Assembly: GCF_023217965.1 (NCBI RefSeq)
Contig: NZ_JALPSC010000001.1
Location: 930,001-994,000, forward strand
Source of the DNA: Prevotella sp. E13-27
GTDB taxonomy: Bacteria; Bacteroidota; Bacteroidia; Bacteroidales; Bacteroidaceae
Reading direction: 5' to 3'
Length of the DNA: 64,000 nt
The position numbers were made by a program, and so were the translations under genes. Position 1 is the first letter of the stretch, and each line of letters begins with the position of its first letter. The notes under the pieces are model-generated. The model did not search any database. It was not told where the DNA came from and saw only the letters and a program-made list of their open reading frames with translations. Of the stretch, positions 32,552-40,802 are shown piece after piece.

Positions 32552-34123
32552 GTGAAGAATTTGTATTATAAAGTCTTTGCGATGGTGTTCGCGCTACTGT
32601 TCTGCCTTGCTATGCCTGCACAGCAAAGCAAGACGAGACGTGCCAACACCACAACACAGAAGAAGACTCAACAGAAGACAACGGCTGCCAAGAAGACAAA
32701 ACAGCAGAAGACTGCCACGACAAAACAGCAGAGCCGCAAGACAACAACAAAGAAGAGCAGCACGCAACAGAAGGGTAACACCACAAAGAAGACGCAGAAA
32801 CAGCCCGAGACCATCAAAGGTTTGCAGAACGAAAGGAAAACCCTGCAGGCAAACAAAGCTGTAAACATGCGCAAGCAGGAGGAGCTGAAGCGCAACGTGA
32901 AGGCTGGCGTGGAGAACCTCATGATTCTTGATCACGAGATACAACACAAGCAGAAGGTAGTAGATACCATACGCCATGACATAACCAAGCTGAACCTGCA
33001 CATCGGCCTGCTTGACAAACAGCTCGACATGCTGAACGACGAACTTGCTGAACGACGCAACCGCTACATGCAGAGCATGCGCTACATGCACCGCAACCGC
33101 TCAGTACAGAACCAGCTGATGTTCATCTTTAGTGCCGACAACTTCAACCAGATGTACCGCCGACTACGCTTCACACAAGAATATGCCGCCTACCAGAAGG
33201 CACAGGGCGAAGCGGTGAAGTCAAAGCAAAAACAGGTGGAAGAAAAGAAGCTGGAGCTGGCACAGTCGAAGAACAAGAAAGATACTCTGCTCACACGTGG
33301 CGAGCACGAGAAAAAACTCCTTGAAGGCAAGCAGACAGAACAGAAGGCACAGGTGGACAAGCTGAAGAAACAGCAGAAGACCGTGGAGGCACTCATTCTG
33401 GAACAGCAGCGACGCGAGGCCGAGCTTAACGCACGCATAGACCAGTTGATTGCCGAGGAGATAGCTCGCGAGAGGGCACGACAGGAGGCTGAGGCACGCC
33501 GCAAGGCTGCTGCCGAGGCTGCAAAGAAACGTGCAGAAGAAGAACAGAGACAGAAGGAGCTGGCAAAGAAAAGCAAGAGCAGCAAGAGCAGTAAGTCTAA
33601 GAAAGGCAGTAACGCAGAGCCAAGCAAGACAGTGAGCAGCACTACGGAGGTGGCTGTTGCCGAGCCTACAGTGAAGAAGCCAAAGGTGGAAGACTTCACC
33701 ATGCCTGCCGAAGACCGTCAGATGACCGGCGGCTTCGAGTCTAACCGCGGACGACTACCATTGCCTATAACAGGTGCCTACCGACTGGTGCGCGGCTTCG
33801 GAACATACTCGCCGGAAGGACTGCGCCACGTTACACTGCAAAGCAACGGCTGGCATTTGAAAGGACAGCCCGGAGCCAAGGCACAGAGCATCTTTGACGG
33901 TGTTGTGAGCGGTGTCTATCTGCAGGGCGGCTCTTATATAGTCACCGTGCGCCACGGAAGATACATATCCGCATATATCAACCTAGCATCGGTAAGCGTG
34001 AGAAAAGGGCAGCAGATAAAGGCCCGTTCGGTTATCGGCTCGCTGGGATCCGACAACACCATGCAGTTCCAACTTAGAAACTGGAACACCCTGCTTAACC
34101 CATCACACTGGTTAGGACGATAG
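32552..34123 (+). CDS. EnvC-like murein hydrolase activator (degenerate M23)
   Basis: 523 residues from a GTG at 32552, chosen because it yields a proper signal peptide (M)KNLYYKVFAMVFALLFC; the longer TTG start lies inside a dispersed repeat. A Lys/Thr/Gln-rich linker (about 30-90) is followed by long coiled coils (90-270 and 280-350) and a LytM/M23 domain ('YRLVRGFGTYSPEGLRHVTL', 'VRHGRYISAYINLASVSVRK', 'MQFQLRNW'). The zinc ligands of active M23 peptidases (HxxxD, HxH) are absent, as in E. coli EnvC, so it probably activates an amidase during cell division. The noncoding stretch before it (32484-32545) is a copy of the dispersed 'GACTTTCCCCTTCGGGCC' repeat in reverse. Confidence 0.85.
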   Translation: MKNLYYKVFAMVFALLFCLAMPAQQSKTRRANTTTQKKTQQKTTAAKKTKQQKTATTKQQSRKTTTKKSSTQQKGNTTKKTQKQPETIKGLQNERKTLQANKAVNMRKQEELKRNVKAGVENLMILDHEIQHKQKVVDTIRHDITKLNLHIGLLDKQLDMLNDELAERRNRYMQSMRYMHRNRSVQNQLMFIFSADNFNQMYRRLRFTQEYAAYQKAQGEAVKSKQKQVEEKKLELAQSKNKKDTLLTRGEHEKKLLEGKQTEQKAQVDKLKKQQKTVEALILEQQRREAELNARIDQLIAEEIARERARQEAEARRKAAAEAAKKRAEEEQRQKELAKKSKSSKSSKSKKGSNAEPSKTVSSTTEVAVAEPTVKKPKVEDFTMPAEDRQMTGGFESNRGRLPLPITGAYRLVRGFGTYSPEGLRHVTLQSNGWHLKGQPGAKAQSIFDGVVSGVYLQGGSYIVTVRHGRYISAYINLASVSVRKGQQIKARSVIGSLGSDNTMQFQLRNWNTLLNPSHWLGR

Positions 34124-34242
34124 GCTGGTAAACGCATCAAAATGTAAGACACATTATAGCATAAACGTGTAGAAAATACATTATTATATTAATAAAAATA
34201 AAAAAATGCACATATATTGGTAATATATTGTGTTTTTATGCT

Positions 34243-34250
34243 TATCTTTG
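34243..34250 (+). promoter_or_regulatory. -7 box of the abundant TPR lipoprotein gene
   Basis: TATCTTTG, 52 bp before the ATG, in an AT-rich upstream region (34150-34240) of the kind expected of a strong promoter. Confidence 0.6.
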
Positions 34251-34302
34251 CAAGAGTTTATATGCACATTTATTGTGAATTACAATCATCTAATCAAATA
34301 AT

Positions 34303-35982
34303 ATGAACAAAAAACAAATTATTCTGCTGTCAGCAACCGCACTGCTGCTGACATCATGCTCCGGAAAGCTCGGAGAGCTTTCAGCTGACAATTTCAGCGT
34401 TAATCCAAACCCACTAGAGACACAGGCTGGTGAAGTTCCTGCAACCATTAACGGCATGTTCCCAGAGAAGTACATGAAGAAGAAGGCTGTGGTTACAGTA
34501 ACACCTGAGCTGCGCTTCCAGACCACTAACGGCATGCAGGCTGTTAAGGGTACCAGCGCTACATTCCAGGGCGAGAAGGTACAGGGCAACGACCAGACCA
34601 TCTCTTACCTCGTTGGTGGTCGCTACACCATGAAGACCAACTTCGCATATCAGCCAGAGATGCAGGAGAGCGAGCTCTACCTCACTTTCGACGCAAAGAT
34701 AGGCAAGAAGACCGTTCAGGTGCCCGACGTAAAGGTGGCTACCGGCGTTATCGCTACATCTGAGCTCTACAAGAGAACACTCGCCAACACACAGGGTGCT
34801 GTTGCTCAGGACGCTTTCCAGCGTATCATCCCACAGAAGCAGGAAGCTAACATCAAGTTCCTCATTGGTCAGGCACAGCTTCGCAAGAGCGAGCTGCAGA
34901 ACAACTCTGTACAGGAGTTCGTTCGCTTGCTGAACGAGATTGCTCAGGATCAGGAGAGCAAGGTTCTCGAGGGCATCGAGGTTTCTGCATACGCTTCACC
35001 TGATGGTGGCTACCAGCTGAACGAGAAGCTCGCCGGCAACCGTGAGAAGGTTTCTGAGGACTACCTGAAGAAGGAGATGAAGAAGATCGGCAGCAACTCA
35101 CCTGTTGACACTAAGTACACCGCTGAGGACTGGGAAGGCTTCCAGGAGCTCGTATCTGCTTCAAACATCCAGGACAAGGATGTTATCCTCCGCGTCCTCT
35201 CAATGTACAAGGATCCCGAGGAGCGTGAGAATCAGATCAAGGCTATCTCTTCTGCTTTCCGTGAGCTCGCTGACGGCATCCTGCCTCAGTTGCGCCGCGC
35301 TCGCCTGACAGCTAACTACCAGCTCATCGGCCGTGACGACGACCAGATTAAGTTCCAGATCAGCAGCGACGCTTCTAAGCTGACCGTTGAAGAGCTGCTC
35401 TATGGTGCAACTCTCTATGACAACGACCTGAAGAGCGCAGAGAACGCATACAAGAAGGCTGTTGAGCTCTATCCTAACGACGCTCGCGCTTACAACAACC
35501 TCGCTACCATCGCTTACCAGAAGGGTAACCTCAGCGAAGCACAGCAGTGGCTCGAGAAGGCTCAGAAGGTTAACGCTAACCTGCCTGAGATCAACGCAAA
35601 CCTCGGTCTCATCGCTCTCCGCAACGGTGACATCCAGGCTGCTGAGAACTACATCGCTAAGGCTTCTGCCGCTAACGGTGCCAAGGAGGCTATCGGCAAC
35701 CTGCACCTCGCACAGGGCAAGTACGCTCAGGCTGAGCAGGACTTCAACGGTATCAACACCAACTCTGCTGCTCTTGCTCAGATCATGAACAAGAACTACA
35801 ACGCTGCTGCCAACACTCTGAAGAACGTGAAGAATGCTGACGGCATGACCGACTACCTGAAGGCTATCGTAGCTGCTCGCACTGGCAAGGCTTCTGACGC
35901 TGCCATCGCACTGCAGTCTGCACTGGCTAAGGACGCTTCTCTCCGCCCATACGCTGAAAAGGACAAGGAGTTGAAGAAGTAA
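34303..35982 (+). CDS. TPR lipoprotein with OmpA-like segment, probably highly expressed
   Basis: 559 residues. Lipobox LTSC (residues 16-19). An N-terminal beta-rich region (20-190), a segment resembling an OmpA-like/peptidoglycan-binding fold ('LEGIEVSAYASPDGGYQLNE' followed by KLAGNREKVSEDYL), then TPR units ('YNNLATIAYQKGNLSEAQQW', 'INANLGLIALRNGDIQAAEN'). Codon use differs visibly from the neighbours: it strongly prefers GCT, GTT, TCT, CGC and AAC, as in very abundant proteins. It has its own promoter and a strong terminator (35998-36046). Likely a major outer-membrane-associated structural lipoprotein. Confidence 0.8.
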   Translation: MNKKQIILLSATALLLTSCSGKLGELSADNFSVNPNPLETQAGEVPATINGMFPEKYMKKKAVVTVTPELRFQTTNGMQAVKGTSATFQGEKVQGNDQTISYLVGGRYTMKTNFAYQPEMQESELYLTFDAKIGKKTVQVPDVKVATGVIATSELYKRTLANTQGAVAQDAFQRIIPQKQEANIKFLIGQAQLRKSELQNNSVQEFVRLLNEIAQDQESKVLEGIEVSAYASPDGGYQLNEKLAGNREKVSEDYLKKEMKKIGSNSPVDTKYTAEDWEGFQELVSASNIQDKDVILRVLSMYKDPEERENQIKAISSAFRELADGILPQLRRARLTANYQLIGRDDDQIKFQISSDASKLTVEELLYGATLYDNDLKSAENAYKKAVELYPNDARAYNNLATIAYQKGNLSEAQQWLEKAQKVNANLPEINANLGLIALRNGDIQAAENYIAKASAANGAKEAIGNLHLAQGKYAQAEQDFNGINTNSAALAQIMNKNYNAAANTLKNVKNADGMTDYLKAIVAARTGKASDAAIALQSALAKDASLRPYAEKDKELKK

Positions 35983-35997
35983 TTCAACGATACTATC

Positions 35998-36046
35998 AAA
36001 TGTGGAATGAGAAATGTGGTAATCCGACACTTCTCATTCCACATTT
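35998..36046 (+). terminator. Terminator after the abundant lipoprotein gene
   Basis: AAATGTGGAATGAGAA (35998-36013) pairs perfectly with TTCTCATTCCACATTT (36031-36046), a 16-bp stem with a 17-nt loop. It contains the ATG at 36007, which rules that codon out as the start of the next gene. Confidence 0.75.
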
Positions 36047-36072
36047 TCACTTTTATATCATTCACATTTCAT

Positions 36073-37077
36073 TTGAAACATCTACTAAGCATATTGCTCA
36101 TAGCCGTTCTGCTCGCGTCGTGCAGCTCGCGTAGAGGCAACTTCCGTCTCGAAGGCGAGTTCAGAAACATGAACCAGGCAGAACTTTACATCTATGATGC
36201 AGTAAAAGGACATAAGGACACTATCGGTGTGAGCCGCGGACGTTTCGTCTATGAGCGTGCGGTGGCCGACACGTCAACACTTGTCCTTATCTTCCCTAAC
36301 TACTCCACAATACCCGTCTTCGCATATTCAGGAGCAAAGATAAAGCTGAAAGGCGATGTCTCTCAGCTGAAGAAAGTTGAGCTGAAAGGCTCTGACGAGA
36401 ACGAAGACATGACAGCCTTCCGACTGAAGACAAGTCAGATGACTCCCCCTGAGGTGAAAGAGGCTGCCGCAAAGTTCATTGAAGAGCACCCACAGTCATA
36501 CGTGAGCCTCTATCTGCTGAACCATTATTTCATAGAAACCGTTTCGCCTGATTATGAAGAAGCCTACCGCCTGAGCAACATCCTGCTCACGGCAACCCCG
36601 ACACGACGACCCGTAATCCTGCTGCATAAGAGCCTCAAGACACTACATGCCGGTGCCGTGGGCAGTAAGCTGCCTGTCTTTGCAGTTATGGATATCAACA
36701 ATAAAGTACTCACCACAAGCTACCTGCGCAAGAAGATCAATGTGGTATGCCTGTGGGCAAACTGGAGCTACGACAGCCGCAACACAATGTCACAGCTCAA
36801 CAGACTGCAGAAGAAACACCCAGACAAGCTGGCGGTGATGGGCATATCCATTGACGCCACAAAAGACGAGAGCAAAGACTGGCGCCGACGCGACAGCATC
36901 AGCTGTGCAATAGTCTGCGATGGAAAGATGTGGAGCAGTCCGCTGGCACAGAGCATGGGACTGACAAACATCTACTCGAACATAATAGCCGACAAGAACG
37001 GAAACATCATTAAACGCGACATCGAAAAAAGCTATGACCTCAAGAAGGAGATAGAAAAGATGTTGGAAGAGAAATGA
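36073..37077 (+). CDS. DUF4369-thioredoxin-like lipoprotein lacking the CxxC
   Basis: 334 residues from a TTG at 36073 giving (M)KHLLSILLIAVLLASC, a lipoprotein signal with lipobox LASC; the upstream ATG at 36007 lies within the terminator hairpin. An N-terminal DUF4369 domain ('FRLEGEFRNMNQAELYIYDA') is followed by a thioredoxin fold ('INVVCLWANWSYDSRNTMSQ', 'LAVMGISIDATKDESKDWRR'). The usual WCxxC is replaced by ANWSYDS, so it cannot act as a thiol-disulfide oxidoreductase in the normal way and may be structural or bind a partner. folP follows after 22 bp. Confidence 0.8.
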   Translation: MKHLLSILLIAVLLASCSSRRGNFRLEGEFRNMNQAELYIYDAVKGHKDTIGVSRGRFVYERAVADTSTLVLIFPNYSTIPVFAYSGAKIKLKGDVSQLKKVELKGSDENEDMTAFRLKTSQMTPPEVKEAAAKFIEEHPQSYVSLYLLNHYFIETVSPDYEEAYRLSNILLTATPTRRPVILLHKSLKTLHAGAVGSKLPVFAVMDINNKVLTTSYLRKKINVVCLWANWSYDSRNTMSQLNRLQKKHPDKLAVMGISIDATKDESKDWRRRDSISCAIVCDGKMWSSPLAQSMGLTNIYSNIIADKNGNIIKRDIEKSYDLKKEIEKMLEEK

Positions 37078-37099
37078 CACTGTAAAGGAAAAAGACACC

Positions 37100-37903
37100 A
37101 TGGACTATACTCTGAACATTAACGGACGACTGCTTTCACTGGAGAAGCCAGTGGTCATGGGCATACTCAATGCAACGCCAGACTCGTTCTATGCCTCAAG
37201 CCGTCAGCAGACGGAGAGCGACATAGCCCAAAGGGCAAGAGAGATAATAGACCAGGGAGGCACGATAATCGACGTGGGTGCCTACTCCACCCGACCGGGA
37301 CATGCCGAGGTTACTCAGGAGGAGGAGATGAGCCGACTGCGCACGGCACTGAAGGTTATAAACTCGGAAGTCTCTGACCCCATCATCTCGATAGACACCT
37401 TCCGCCCTGACGTGGCCCGCATGGCAGTAGAGGAATACGGTGCTGCCATAATAAACGATGTTAGCGAGGGCAACGAACAGATGTTCCGCTTGGTGGCCCG
37501 TATGGGAGTGCCCTATATACTGATGTCAGTACAGCCCGACCTGCGCTCAACACTGCTCATGCTTGCGAAGAAGGTGCAGCAGCTGCGCGACATGGGACAG
37601 AAAGACATAATCATTGACCCTGGCTTCGGCTTCGGAAAGACCGTGGAGCAGAACTACCAGCTGTTCAACGAGATGGAAAAGCTCAGCGTCATGGAGCTGC
37701 CACTGCTGGTAGGCATCTCGCGCAAGTCGATGATATTCAAGCTGCTCGGCTGCACACCCAACGAAGCGCTCAACGGCACCACCGTGCTCAACACCATAGC
37801 ACTCACAAAGGGTGCCTCGATACTGCGCGTACACGACGTAAAGGAAGCAGTGGAATGCTGTAAGATAACATCTCAGTTCTCACCTCTAACCTCTCACCCC
37901 TAA
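37100..37903 (+). CDS. folP: Dihydropteroate synthase
   Basis: 267 residues, normal length. 'VVMGILNATPDSFYASSRQQ' and 'IIDVGAYSTRPGHAEVTQEE' are the two DHPS signatures; 'IISIDTFRPDVARMAVEEYG' and 'GISRKSMIFKLLGCTPNEAL' complete the pterin and pABA sites. It joins p-aminobenzoate to hydroxymethyl-dihydropterin diphosphate in folate synthesis and is the sulfonamide target. The last residues (SQFSPLTSHP) come from a 'CTCACCTCTAACCTC' type hexamer repeat that runs over the stop, extending the protein slightly. cdaA follows 5 bp later, a pairing common in Bacteroidetes. Confidence 0.95.
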   Translation: MDYTLNINGRLLSLEKPVVMGILNATPDSFYASSRQQTESDIAQRAREIIDQGGTIIDVGAYSTRPGHAEVTQEEEMSRLRTALKVINSEVSDPIISIDTFRPDVARMAVEEYGAAIINDVSEGNEQMFRLVARMGVPYILMSVQPDLRSTLLMLAKKVQQLRDMGQKDIIIDPGFGFGKTVEQNYQLFNEMEKLSVMELPLLVGISRKSMIFKLLGCTPNEALNGTTVLNTIALTKGASILRVHDVKEAVECCKITSQFSPLTSHP

Positions 37904-37908
37904 CCTCT

Positions 37909-38727
37909 ATGTTTATAGAATTTGGCATAAAAGACTTTATCGACATACTATGGGCAGCACTTATGCTCTACTACGTGTACCGACTGATGCGCGAGTCACG
38001 CTCGCTGAATATCTTCGTCGGTATAATGATTTTCATTGCCGTATGGTTCTTTGTGTCACAGATACTGGAGATGCGCCTGTTGGGCTCAATACTCGACAAA
38101 CTCGTGTCGGTGGGAGTGCTCGCACTCATCGTCATCTTCCAGGAAGACATCAGAAAGTTCCTCTACGACCTCGGTGCCCATCAGCGCGTGCGCTCCATAG
38201 TGCGCTTCTTCTCTCCTAAAAATGACAATGAGCGCAACCAGACGGAACTGAAGAATATCATCATGCCTATCGTGATGGCATGCATGTCTATGGCGAAAGG
38301 CAAGGTGGGTGCACTCATCGTGATAGAACGTCACTCGTCGCTTAACGACATTGTGAACACTGGCGATGTCATCAATGCCAACATTAACCAGCGACTCATA
38401 GAAAACATCTTCTTCAAGAACTCACCACTGCACGACGGTGCAATGATCATTTCGAAACGCCGCATACGTGCCGCAGGATGTATCCTACCCGTGAGCCACA
38501 ACCTCGACATACCCAAGAACTTAGGATTGCGCCACCGCGCCGCTCTGGGCATATCGCAGGAGACCGATGCCCTTTCGGTAATTGTGTCGGAAGAGACGGG
38601 TGCTATCTCTGTGGCAGAGAGAGGGAAGTTCCGCCTGAACCTCTCGGCAGAGGAACTGGAGTCTATACTCACAAACGAGATGGAAGAAGAGAAACATGAC
38701 TCAACAAGTACAGTCGCCAATTCTTGA
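37909..38727 (+). CDS. cdaA: Diadenylate cyclase CdaA
   Basis: 272 residues. Three membrane helices within the first about 85 residues, then a DAC domain with both catalytic motifs: DGA in 'NSPLHDGAMIISKRRIRAAG' and RHR in 'NLGLRHRAALGISQETDALS'. It makes cyclic di-AMP from two ATP at the inner membrane. It lies between folP and the helicase gene, whose start overlaps its end by 32 bp. Confidence 0.94.
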   Translation: MFIEFGIKDFIDILWAALMLYYVYRLMRESRSLNIFVGIMIFIAVWFFVSQILEMRLLGSILDKLVSVGVLALIVIFQEDIRKFLYDLGAHQRVRSIVRFFSPKNDNERNQTELKNIIMPIVMACMSMAKGKVGALIVIERHSSLNDIVNTGDVINANINQRLIENIFFKNSPLHDGAMIISKRRIRAAGCILPVSHNLDIPKNLGLRHRAALGISQETDALSVIVSEETGAISVAERGKFRLNLSAEELESILTNEMEEEKHDSTSTVANS

Positions 38728-40798
38728 GCTTCAGCACCAGCAGCTATTGCTGCAGATGGAGTATGAAGAAGAGAAGAAATCATTTCAACAGAAGGTAGAT
38801 GCCATAGGCATGCAGCGTCGCATAGAGCGTGGCGATGCATGGTGGCCCGTGCACTTCGTTCGCAGCTTCTACAACTCTCTGAACCAGTTCTGCGTGGAGA
38901 TAACACGCACAAGGAAAGACGACGACGAGGCCGACCATAACTTTGAGTTCGGCAAGCCAGTGAGCTTCTTCAGAGAGAGTGGAGAGTTCTTGCCTTGCAA
39001 GCGTCCTTCGGCCGAGCGTAGAGTGGAGAGTGGAGAGTTTGCTACCGCAATTGATGGCAACTCAGAACAGAAAGCAAAACTGAACTCGAAACACAGTGCG
39101 GTAGCAAACTCTAAACTCTACACTCTCAACTCTCAACTAGCAAAGGGTACCGTCTCCTATGCCGATGCCGACCGCATGGTGGTGGCACTGCCCGATGATA
39201 CCAATGTGGGCGACCTGAAGCAGGAGGGCATTGGCATACAGCTGTCGTTCGACGAGACCAGCTACCGCATGATGTTTGATGCCTTGGAGCGCACCATACG
39301 CGCCAAGGGACGTCTAGGCTATCTGCGCGACCTCTTCTATACGCCAGGCATGAAGGCTGAGACATTCTCGTTTCCCGACATACACTTCCCCTACCTCAAC
39401 GCCACTCAGGAACATGCCGTCAACGAGGTGCTGAGAGCCAAAGACGTAGCCATCGTTCACGGTCCTCCAGGAACAGGCAAGACGACAACGCTCGTGGAAG
39501 CCATCTACGAGACGCTGCGCCGCGAGAACCAGGTGCTGGTATGCGCACAGAGCAACATGGCCGTTGACTGGATCTCGGAGCGTCTTGTTGACCGTGGTCT
39601 CAACGTGCTTAGGATAGGCAACCCTGTGCGTGTAGATGACAAGATGCTGTCGTTCACCTATGAGCGCCGCTTCGAGGCCCATCCCGACTACGAGCTACTA
39701 TGGTCGCTGCGCAAGGCAATACGTGAGCTGCGCAAGAACCGCAAGCGTGGCGACGACAAGTACCACCAGAAGCTGGAGCGACTGAAAGACCGCGCTACAG
39801 CCCTTGAGATAGCCATCAACCAACAACTCTTCGGCGAGGCACGCGTCATAGCCTGTACGCTCGTGGGAAGCGGTCACAGACTATTGGAAGGCATGAAGTT
39901 CGGCACGGTATTCATTGACGAGGCAGCCCAGGCTCTCGAAGCCGCCTGCTGGATTCCAATACGCCGTGCGTCGCGAGTCATCTTCGCCGGCGATCACTGT
40001 CAGCTGCCGCCAACGGTGAAGAGCTACGAAGCACTGAAGGGCGGACTGGGAAAGACTCTCATGGAGCGCATCGTGGAACAGCATCCCGCCGTTGTCACGC
40101 TGCTCACCATGCAATACCGTATGAACGAAGAAATCATGCGCTTCTCCAGCGACTGGTTCTATGATAACATGGTACAGAGTGCGCCCGAGGTGAAATATCG
40201 TAGCATCCTCGACCTCGACCTGCCGATGACGTGGGTAGATAGTGGAGAGTTGAGAGTGGAGAGTTTAGAGTTTGCTACCGCAATTGATGGCAAATCAGAA
40301 CAGAGAACAGAAATGAACTCAGAACAGAGAGCGGTAGCAAACTCTAAACTCTCCACTATCAACTCTACACTCGGAAGCATCTCCAACGCTTCCGAAGCTC
40401 GTCTCACCCTCCTTGCCCTTCGCGCCTATTATGAGATGATTGGTAAGGAGCGCATACTCAGTGAGCGGCTTGACGTGGGCATCATCTCACCCTATCGCGC
40501 ACAGGTGCAGCTGCTACGCCGCATGGTGAAGAAAGAAGAGTTCTTCAAACCCTTCCGCAGCCTCATAACCATAAATACCGTCGATGGCTTTCAGGGACAG
40601 GAGCGTGACATCATCGTCATATCCCTTGTAAGAAGCAACGACGAAGGTCAGATAGGATTCCTACGTGACCTTCGTCGCATGAATGTTGCCATAACTCGCG
40701 CCCGAATGAAGCTTATCATTCTCGGCGACCGCTCCACGCTCTGTCGCCACCCATTCTATCGTAAGCTCTGGGAGTATATTCAGGGACTGAAGAATTGA
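38696..40798 (+). CDS. Superfamily 1 helicase (DNA2/NAM7-type) with two in-frame element insertions
   Basis: 700 residues. Helicase motifs in order: Walker A 'VHGPPGTGKTTTLVEAIYET' (about 255), Walker B 'FIDEAAQALEAACW' (about 406), 'FAGDHCQLPPTVKSYEAL', 'VDGFQGQERDIIVISLVRSN' and 'MNVAITRARMKLIILGDRST'. This is the IGHMBP2/Dna2-like AAA family of unknown RNA or DNA target. Two stretches do not belong to the family: residues about 92-150 and about 515-559 are translated copies of a dispersed palindromic element, both in frame. They fall between motifs, so the enzyme may still work. The start overlaps cdaA by 32 bp. Confidence 0.88.
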   Translation: MTQQVQSPILELQHQQLLLQMEYEEEKKSFQQKVDAIGMQRRIERGDAWWPVHFVRSFYNSLNQFCVEITRTRKDDDEADHNFEFGKPVSFFRESGEFLPCKRPSAERRVESGEFATAIDGNSEQKAKLNSKHSAVANSKLYTLNSQLAKGTVSYADADRMVVALPDDTNVGDLKQEGIGIQLSFDETSYRMMFDALERTIRAKGRLGYLRDLFYTPGMKAETFSFPDIHFPYLNATQEHAVNEVLRAKDVAIVHGPPGTGKTTTLVEAIYETLRRENQVLVCAQSNMAVDWISERLVDRGLNVLRIGNPVRVDDKMLSFTYERRFEAHPDYELLWSLRKAIRELRKNRKRGDDKYHQKLERLKDRATALEIAINQQLFGEARVIACTLVGSGHRLLEGMKFGTVFIDEAAQALEAACWIPIRRASRVIFAGDHCQLPPTVKSYEALKGGLGKTLMERIVEQHPAVVTLLTMQYRMNEEIMRFSSDWFYDNMVQSAPEVKYRSILDLDLPMTWVDSGELRVESLEFATAIDGKSEQRTEMNSEQRAVANSKLSTINSTLGSISNASEARLTLLALRAYYEMIGKERILSERLDVGIISPYRAQVQLLRRMVKKEEFFKPFRSLITINTVDGFQGQERDIIVISLVRSNDEGQIGFLRDLRRMNVAITRARMKLIILGDRSTLCRHPFYRKLWEYIQGLKN
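38970..39143. repeat. Palindromic element inserted in the helicase gene, copy 1
   Basis: Holds a 'GAGTGGAGAGTGGAGAG' run, the 32-bp CTTGCCTTGCAAGCG...CGAGCG element (38987-39018) and inverted arms GAGAGTTTGCTACCGC (39033-39048) and GCGGTAGCAAACTCT (39098-39112) around a loop of about 49 nt. Translated as '..ATAIDGNSEQ...AVANSKLYTLNSQL'. Same loop and arms as copy 2. Confidence 0.85.
40238..40372. repeat. Palindromic element inserted in the helicase gene, copy 2
   Basis: 27-bp perfect inverted arms (40255-40281 and 40331-40357, ending in TTTGCTACCGC and starting GCGGTAGCAAA) around a 49-nt loop starting AATTGATGGCAAATCAGAAC. Translated as 'ESLEFATAIDGKSEQ' through 'AVANSKLSTINS'. The reverse strand is also open here. 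Confidence 0.9.
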
Positions 40799-40802
40799 GA
40801 GT

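Noticed and set aside
35200..36030. 276-codon frame opposite the abundant TPR lipoprotein gene
   Set aside because: Ser/Val/Leu-rich shadow produced by the strong codon bias of the real gene on the plus strand.
40159..40407. Minus-strand frame across the helicase insertion
   Set aside because: It exists because the palindromic element is open on both strands; it has no promoter and no independent conservation that I can see.
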